From: Acidobacteriota bacterium
Lineage (GTDB): Bacteria > Acidobacteriota > Blastocatellia > Pyrinomonadales > Pyrinomonadaceae
Direction: 5' to 3'
NCBI GenBank assembly: GCA_019639135.1
Contig: JAHBSL010000011.1
Span: forward strand, 1 to 64,000
Length of the DNA stretch: 64,000 nt
The stretch's first letter is position 1; each line of letters begins with the position of its first letter. Under the pieces are notes generated by a model. It was not told where the DNA came from, searched no databases, and worked only from the letters and a program-made list of their open reading frames with translations. The position numbers and the translations under genes were made by a program. Below, piece by piece: positions 59,171-64,000 of the stretch.

Positions 59171-59477
59171 CTGGTCGTTTTCAGATATAGAACTGACGTT
59201 GTGATTCTAGCAAAATAGCTGTGGTTTCCGAATCCGGGCGAGCCACGGAAGGGCAGCATAAATGGTGCGAGGAGTTTTGCCCCACAGAGTGCTGTTACGC
59301 CAAGGCATTTTGACGCTAAGGAGATCGATAGCCATTCTTTTTCGATGTGTAACTATTGTTAACCTTAGACTTCCGCGATCTATGTGCAGGTTCCGTCGCG
59401 GAACACCGCTTGCTTTATGTGAAGCGGTTAAGTTGGCCTCTTTCCGGCTTGAATATACTTTTTCAAGGTTTGGTCTG
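59171..59477. other. Intergenic region between divergent genes, 307 bp
   Basis: The gap separates the FHA-ABC transporter (minus) and the histidine kinase (plus). Close to the kinase gene TTGGCC (59433-59438) and TATACT (59454-59459) are separated by only 15 nt, a possible but weak promoter with a short leader. On the other side, minus-strand TTGCTA and TATATC separated by 18 nt are another weak candidate. No other element was recognised. Confidence 0.4.
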
Positions 59478-60875
59478 ATGAATTTTACGGAAGTTCCCAC
59501 TGAGGCGTTTGCAACGCCTTTCCCGTCAGCGGGTTTCTCGGCTTTCGGCACAGATTGCCGGTCGCCGAAGGTCTTGATCGTAGATGATTCTGCGGTCGTC
59601 CGGATGACCTTTCGCAGTTACCTTGAGGGTTCCTACGAATGCTTCGAGGCCGAATCTGCCCTTGAGGCGATCGGAATGCTTCGCGAGCAGACGTTTGACA
59701 TTGTAATTACCGACATCATCATGCCGGGGCTTTCGGGGATCGAACTGCTCCGGAAGATCGTAGAGGAACATAAGGACACACCGGTGCTGGTCGTCTCCGG
59801 GGTTGACCGCCCGCAGCGTGCACTTGATGCCGTAAGGCTTGGAGCCGCCGATTATTTGATAAAGCCGTGCGATCAGCACGTGCTGCTGCTCACGGTAGAG
59901 CGTGCTCTTGAAAGGAGCACCCTGCTCAAGAGTGCTAAGCAGTACAAACGCGACCTGGAGATACGTAATCAGGAGCTGCTCAGGAAAAAGGAACAGCTCG
60001 AGCGGCTGCAGGCGCAAATTATCCACAGCGAAAAGATGGCCTCGATCGGCCAACTCGCCGCCGGCATCGCACATGAATTGAATAATCCCGTCGGTTTTCT
60101 CTACGGGAACTTAGACCTGCTCAGAGTTTATCTGGCAGATATCCTGAAATTGGTCCTTTTTTACGATTCGCTGCCGCTCGATGCTCATGCGGCCGAACAG
60201 GCGGCGAAGCTAAAGACCGAGATCGCATTCGAACAAACGATCGTCGATCTCGACTCTGTACTTTCAGACTGCCGCGACGGAGCGGAACGGGTTCGTGATA
60301 TCGTGCAGAACCTTCGGACTTTCTCTCGCCTCGATGAGGCCGAGTTCAAAAAGACCGACCTGCACGAGGGAATTGAATCCACCATCCGCATTCTGTCACG
60401 GTACTTCAGTGGGGGAACGGTTCGCCTATTGCGGGAATATGGCGAGCTGTCCCCCATTGATGCATTTTCCGCACAGCTTAATCAGGTCTGGACTAATCTG
60501 CTGGTTAATGCCGCTCAGGCCGTGGAAAAAGAGGGTGGAACAGTTCGGATCAAGACCTTTTGTAAAGACTCGGAGGCCGTTGTAGAGATAACGGACGATG
60601 GCGTCGGGATGACACCAGATGTGATCGGCAGGATCTTCGACCCCTTCTTTACGACCAAAGCGGTCGGTGAAGGGACCGGACTCGGGCTTTCGATCTCGTT
60701 CGGGATCGTCGAGCGCCATGGCGGCCGGATCGAAGTTGAATCGAAACCCGGCGAGGGCAGCACATTCCGCGTCTGCCTGCCGCGGAATGCAGAACCGCGG
60801 CGAACCAACTCGGAGGATCCGAAAAACAAGGAAGTGAGTGACTACGACTATGCAGTACAAGATACTTTTCGTTGA
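59478..60875 (+). CDS. Response-regulator-histidine kinase hybrid (REC-HisKA-HATPase)
   Basis: The 465-aa soluble protein has an N-terminal receiver domain (about residues 30-150) with DDSAVVRMTF, the phospho-acceptor Asp in VITDIIMPG and Lys in YLIKPCD. A coiled coil (about 170-195) leads to the HisKA domain with phospho-His in IAHELNNPVGFL (about 215) and the catalytic ATPase domain: NLLVNAAQAV (N), DDGVGM (G1), FDPFFTTKAV (F) and GEGTGLGLSI (G2). It has no membrane segment. The ATG at 59478 is preceded by AAGG. It overlaps the next gene, so the signal likely passes to that REC protein. Confidence 0.93.
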   Translation: MNFTEVPTEAFATPFPSAGFSAFGTDCRSPKVLIVDDSAVVRMTFRSYLEGSYECFEAESALEAIGMLREQTFDIVITDIIMPGLSGIELLRKIVEEHKDTPVLVVSGVDRPQRALDAVRLGAADYLIKPCDQHVLLLTVERALERSTLLKSAKQYKRDLEIRNQELLRKKEQLERLQAQIIHSEKMASIGQLAAGIAHELNNPVGFLYGNLDLLRVYLADILKLVLFYDSLPLDAHAAEQAAKLKTEIAFEQTIVDLDSVLSDCRDGAERVRDIVQNLRTFSRLDEAEFKKTDLHEGIESTIRILSRYFSGGTVRLLREYGELSPIDAFSAQLNQVWTNLLVNAAQAVEKEGGTVRIKTFCKDSEAVVEITDDGVGMTPDVIGRIFDPFFTTKAVGEGTGLGLSISFGIVERHGGRIEVESKPGEGSTFRVCLPRNAEPRRTNSEDPKNKEVSDYDYAVQDTFR

Positions 60876-61869
60876 TGATGAAACGGCAAACCTACGCCTT
60901 CTCGAAAGGCTGTTTCGCGGACAGTATGAGGTCCTTTCGGCTGCTTCCGGAAGTGAGGCCATCGGACTACTTGAGTTACACGACATCGCGCTCATCATTT
61001 CCGACCAACGGATGCCGGGAATGACCGGTATCGAATTTCTCAAGCGGGCCGCCGAACTTCGCCCGCAGACCGTCCGCATTATGCTGACCGGTTACACCGA
61101 CGCCGAAGCTCTTGTCGAGGCCATCAATTCGGGCGTCGTCTATAAATACATCGCAAAACCCTGGATCAACGAGGATCTTCAGCAGACGGTCGTCCGTGCC
61201 CTCCAGCACTTTGAAACGCTAAAAGGCCAGCGGCAGCTTCAGTTACAGAACGAACGGCTGCGGATGCGGCTTCGCCTGATGCGGGACGGGCTTGTCAATG
61301 TTCTGGCCGAGATGGTCGATCTGAAGGATCCCCTTGCCCGACGCCACTCAGAACGCGTCCGCGATCATTCGATCGAGCTCGGGCGTCTGCTCGACCTTTC
61401 GGGTACCGATCTGCAGATACTTTCGACAGCGGCCTTCGTCCACGAGGTTGTCGATCTTCGAATGCCGTCCCACATTCTTGCGAAGAACGGTTCGGCAAGC
61501 GAGATCGAGAACCAATTGATACGCCGTAGCTTTGAGCTCGGCGTGCAAATGCTTGAGGATATTCCGGAGCTTGAAGAGGTCGTGGCTGTGCTCAAGTTCT
61601 CGCATGAACACTTTGACGGAAGCGGCTTCCCCAACGGCTTTGCCGCCGAGCAGATACCGATCGCGGCCCGCATTATCGCAGTCGCAGATATGTACGATAC
61701 CCTGACGAATCCGCGTGATGCCGAACGAGCGTTAACGCACGATGAAGCGATAGCCTATCTGATCGCCCGTTCGGGCCGCGAACTTGACCCGAACATCGTC
61801 CGGACGGTCTCCGAGCGGCGCAGTGCATTCATCCCGGCAACCCCTGAACCGGTTGCTATTTTTGCCTGA
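60838..61869 (+). CDS. Response regulator with degenerate HD-GYP domain
   Basis: The 343-aa protein has a receiver domain (about residues 8-125; FVDDE, phospho-acceptor Asp in IISDQRMPG, T in LTGYTD, Lys in IAKPW) and an HD-GYP-like domain (about 150-330). The first His in RRHSERV is kept, but the HD pair reads VHEVVDLRMP (Asp replaced by Glu, conserved Gly-Lys lost). GYP reads GFP within HEHFDGSGFP. Cyclic-di-GMP hydrolysis is therefore doubtful. The start is GTG 60838 with AAGGA 6 nt upstream. An ATG at 60850 is also possible. It overlaps the histidine kinase gene by 38 nt. Confidence 0.9.
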   Translation: MTTTMQYKILFVDDETANLRLLERLFRGQYEVLSAASGSEAIGLLELHDIALIISDQRMPGMTGIEFLKRAAELRPQTVRIMLTGYTDAEALVEAINSGVVYKYIAKPWINEDLQQTVVRALQHFETLKGQRQLQLQNERLRMRLRLMRDGLVNVLAEMVDLKDPLARRHSERVRDHSIELGRLLDLSGTDLQILSTAAFVHEVVDLRMPSHILAKNGSASEIENQLIRRSFELGVQMLEDIPELEEVVAVLKFSHEHFDGSGFPNGFAAEQIPIAARIIAVADMYDTLTNPRDAERALTHDEAIAYLIARSGRELDPNIVRTVSERRSAFIPATPEPVAIFA

Positions 61870-61887
61870 TCTTATTTGAAAGGGAAT

Positions 61888-64000
61888 CTAGTTGCGGACA
61901 AGACGGAAGCCGAGCCCGGGGCTTTTAGTTGACCTGGGGACTTCTTGCCGAAAGGTGGCGGTTATGCGGTCGTCGCCGGTCGATTTATAGAAAGCACCGC
62001 CGCCGCGGATCATATAGTGCGGTTCTTCAACGGGTTTAACGGCGAGCGAGCTTCCGGGATATACAGATACCTCTGTCGAGGTCCACTCAAAGACGTTACC
62101 GATCAGATCCATGACACCCCATTCATTCGGGCAGGATGCAGTACCGACCGGCTTTGGGTCGTTATTCGGTTGATCGAGGACCGCGCACCGGGCCTGGAAC
62201 TTGTCGCCCCAGGGATAAAGATCGTTTGCAGCACCGTTCCTCGCCGCGTATTCCCATTCGATCTCGGTAGGCAGGCGATAGGTCACGCCGTCGCGCTCGG
62301 AACGCCACTTGGCAAACTCGACCGCATCATCGTAGGAAACAAGTGTGACAGGCAATTTCTCCTGGCCCGGAAGCGGGCGGCCGTTGACCCAGTGTCCGGG
62401 GATTTCCTGCTTTTTCGTCGCCTCGACAAATGCCAAATACTCGAGGTTCGTCACCTCGGTCTTGTCCATGAAAAACTTGGCAACCTGCTGCTCATGTTCC
62501 GGACGTTCATTTTCCCGGCCATCGTTACGCCCCATCTTGAACGTACCGGCCGGAATCTCGATCATCTCTGTACGGATGACCGGCGGAGCCGAAGGAGAGA
62601 CGGAAGGTGAAGGGGTCGGCCGGTTCGTCGCGTTGCCCGGATCCGGCCGAGCCGACGAGAATAATCCCATCATATAGGCCCCGCCAAGGCCGGCTCCTCC
62701 GAGAGCGATCAGGAGCACGAACCCAGCCGCACCGATAACCAGAGGCGAGAAAAATCCCCTTTTTTCCCGCTGCGAGCCTATGTTGACGCTCTGCGGCCCC
62801 GTGTCCCAAGCCTGCACCGACGTCTTCGCCATATCCGAACTTGAGACTTGCGTCGCCGCCATGTTCTGTGGGGTGTCCGGGCCGACGCCGGTGAATGCGA
62901 CCGTCGGTGCCGGAATGCCCTGTCCGGTTCCCGACCGAAGTTCAGCCGTTATCTGCTTCGGGGTGCCATCAACAAGGATATCGCCGATCCAATCCTCAAA
63001 ACCGTCTTTGCTGACCCTGATCCTGTGGTTGCCGGTCTGGATCCCGTTGAGCGTTATCCAGCCGTCCTCGCGAGATTCGCCGACCGGGCGGTTGTCCACC
63101 CAAACCCTCGATTGCGGCGGAACCGTCCGAACATTTATCGATGAGACCGGAAATACGCCGCTTGATGTCGTGTGTATCCCAATGCCGGAGGGATGAACGG
63201 CTTCGCGAAGTTCGGCGATCATCTGCTCGACCGAGCCGGTCCTCTTTTCTTTGTCTTTCTCGAGCGTGTGAAGCACGGCCCGCTCAACATCGGGAGGAAC
63301 GCTAACGCCCATCGAGGCAAAATCCGGCGCCGGGTCGCTGATGTGCTTTTTCATTATCGCCGGGATCGATGAACCCTTGAAAGGCACATCGCCGGCCAGC
63401 ATCTGATAAAGCATCACACCGAGGCTGTAAATGTCCGACCGCGAATCTGGCTCGTCATCAGCCCATTGCTCCGGCGCCATGTAATAAGGCGAACCCATTA
63501 GGCCGGTCGTTTGTGCCTGAATGAATGAACCGAGCAGTTCGCCCGACTTGATCTTTGCGAGGCCGAAATCGAGGATCTTGACAGCATCAGAGATTCTCGG
63601 CCTGTCGCTGCAGATCATGATGTTGAGCGGCTTAAGGTCGCGATGAACGATGCCCTGATGGTGAGCCGCGCCAACGCCCGAGCAGATAGCCGACATAATC
63701 TCAAGCGCTCGCTCGGGCGAGAGCACCTTCTCACGAGTTAAAAGGTCGTGGAGCGATTCGCCGTCCACATATTCCATCACAAGAAACGGAATGGAACCGC
63801 CGATGACGCCGTAGTCTGTAACTGCAACAACGTTCTGGTGGCGGATCGCTGCGGCGGCGAGAGCCTCTTGTCTAAATCTGGTGACAAGCTGCGGATCGTT
63901 ACCGACGAGGTCCGGCAGGATTATCTTGATCGCAAGCTGTGTCTTTAGGTAAGCATGGCGTGCTTTATAAACCACGCCCATACCGCCTTGTCCAAGCCGG
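61888..64000 (-). CDS. Ser/Thr protein kinase with PEGA and FGE-like domains (5' partial)
   Basis: At least 703 aa are visible, cut off at its N-terminus by the window end. The frame continues upstream of the internal Met (RLGQGGMGVVYKA), so the Gly-loop lies at the edge. The kinase domain has VMEYVDGESLHDLL, HRDLKPLNIM and KILDFGLAK. A PEGA domain follows (VNIRTVPPQSRVWVDNRPVG), then a transmembrane helix (PLVIGAAGFVLLIALGGAGL), a Pro/Ser linker and a formylglycine-generating-enzyme-like domain: EIPAGTFKMG, DKTEVTNLEYLAFV, YRLPTEIEWEYAAR and GFRLVRN. The FGE-like part has no Cys in the RGGGAFYKS region, so it probably senses or binds rather than converts a sulfatase. Confidence 0.93.
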   Translation of the reverse strand, partial: RLGQGGMGVVYKARHAYLKTQLAIKIILPDLVGNDPQLVTRFRQEALAAAAIRHQNVVAVTDYGVIGGSIPFLVMEYVDGESLHDLLTREKVLSPERALEIMSAICSGVGAAHHQGIVHRDLKPLNIMICSDRPRISDAVKILDFGLAKIKSGELLGSFIQAQTTGLMGSPYYMAPEQWADDEPDSRSDIYSLGVMLYQMLAGDVPFKGSSIPAIMKKHISDPAPDFASMGVSVPPDVERAVLHTLEKDKEKRTGSVEQMIAELREAVHPSGIGIHTTSSGVFPVSSINVRTVPPQSRVWVDNRPVGESREDGWITLNGIQTGNHRIRVSKDGFEDWIGDILVDGTPKQITAELRSGTGQGIPAPTVAFTGVGPDTPQNMAATQVSSSDMAKTSVQAWDTGPQSVNIGSQREKRGFFSPLVIGAAGFVLLIALGGAGLGGAYMMGLFSSARPDPGNATNRPTPSPSVSPSAPPVIRTEMIEIPAGTFKMGRNDGRENERPEHEQQVAKFFMDKTEVTNLEYLAFVEATKKQEIPGHWVNGRPLPGQEKLPVTLVSYDDAVEFAKWRSERDGVTYRLPTEIEWEYAARNGAANDLYPWGDKFQARCAVLDQPNNDPKPVGTASCPNEWGVMDLIGNVFEWTSTEVSVYPGSSLAVKPVEEPHYMIRGGGAFYKSTGDDRITATFRQEVPRSTKSPGLGFRLVRN

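Overview
The window looks like chromosomal DNA of an Acidobacteriota bacterium, probably class Blastocatellia near Pyrinomonadaceae. This is inferred from the high G+C, the planctomycete/acidobacterial-type ECF sigma factor next to a TPR-bearing Ser/Thr kinase, the many secreted proteins of unknown function, YCF48-like and DUF4097-like proteins, the fused AroD-AroE enzyme and the abundance of small CxxC zinc-ribbon proteins. No rRNA operon, phage, transposase, plasmid module or CRISPR array was seen. Most of the window is ordinary core and lineage-specific gene content in short, tightly packed operons with many 4-nt stop/start overlaps.

Layout. 0-2.5 kb: tRNA-Val and tRNA-Asp with a terminator, two tandem exported paralogues, and a relic of an FG-GAP/VCBS repeat protein. 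2.5-5.7 kb: ECF sigma factor and large kinase-TPR protein. 5.7-14.9 kb: farnesyl diphosphate synthase, flavin reductase, an M14 zinc peptidase, PlsC-type acyltransferase, SDR and GatB. 14.9-20.9 kb: a complete vitamin B12 uptake locus on the minus strand (BtuF, BtuC, BtuD, then the TonB-dependent receptor BtuB). Two cobalamin riboswitches serve it, one before btuF and one before btuB. Every gap in this locus carries a different repeat family, including a seven-copy 42-bp palindromic array and heptameric repeats. 20.9-29.4 kb: AroA, an RsbW-like/STAS pair, Era, PrmA, a YCF48-like protein and RNase HI. 29.4-37.7 kb: a Rad50/SbcC-like ATPase with a non-standard hook, then DUF4097-like/anti-sigma/ECF sigma and DUF58/MoxR operons. 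37.9-43.4 kb: a pilin-like protein, tRNA-Val(CAC), then a coupled chain of TspO-like membrane protein, AroDE, zinc ribbon, ThiF/MoeB-type E1 enzyme and a small Cys-rich protein. 43.6-44.7 kb: an AAA/DUF4143 ATPase, probably acquired. 44.8-56.1 kb: type II NADH dehydrogenase, a propeller protein, several zinc-ribbon proteins, RlmB, an NYN nuclease with DUF2203, RDD protein, RqcH and a TlpA-like lipoprotein. 56.1-64 kb: a signalling cluster with a three-FHA ABC transporter, a REC-histidine kinase, a REC/degenerate HD-GYP protein and a Ser/Thr kinase-PEGA-FGE-like protein cut by the window end.

The genes that clearly work together are the B12 uptake set, the ECF/anti-sigma pairs, the RsbW/STAS switch and the phosphorylation-centred cluster at the right end. 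There the FHA domains of the transporter could read phosphothreonines written by the neighbouring kinase, as known for mycobacterial Rv1747. The most unusual structure is the repeat decoration of the B12 locus. The same heptad family (units starting GAT on the coding strand) sits inside the btuB riboswitch and in the btuF leader. The 42-bp array lies directly behind a possible btuB promoter and also reads as a chain of 13-codon micro-ORFs.
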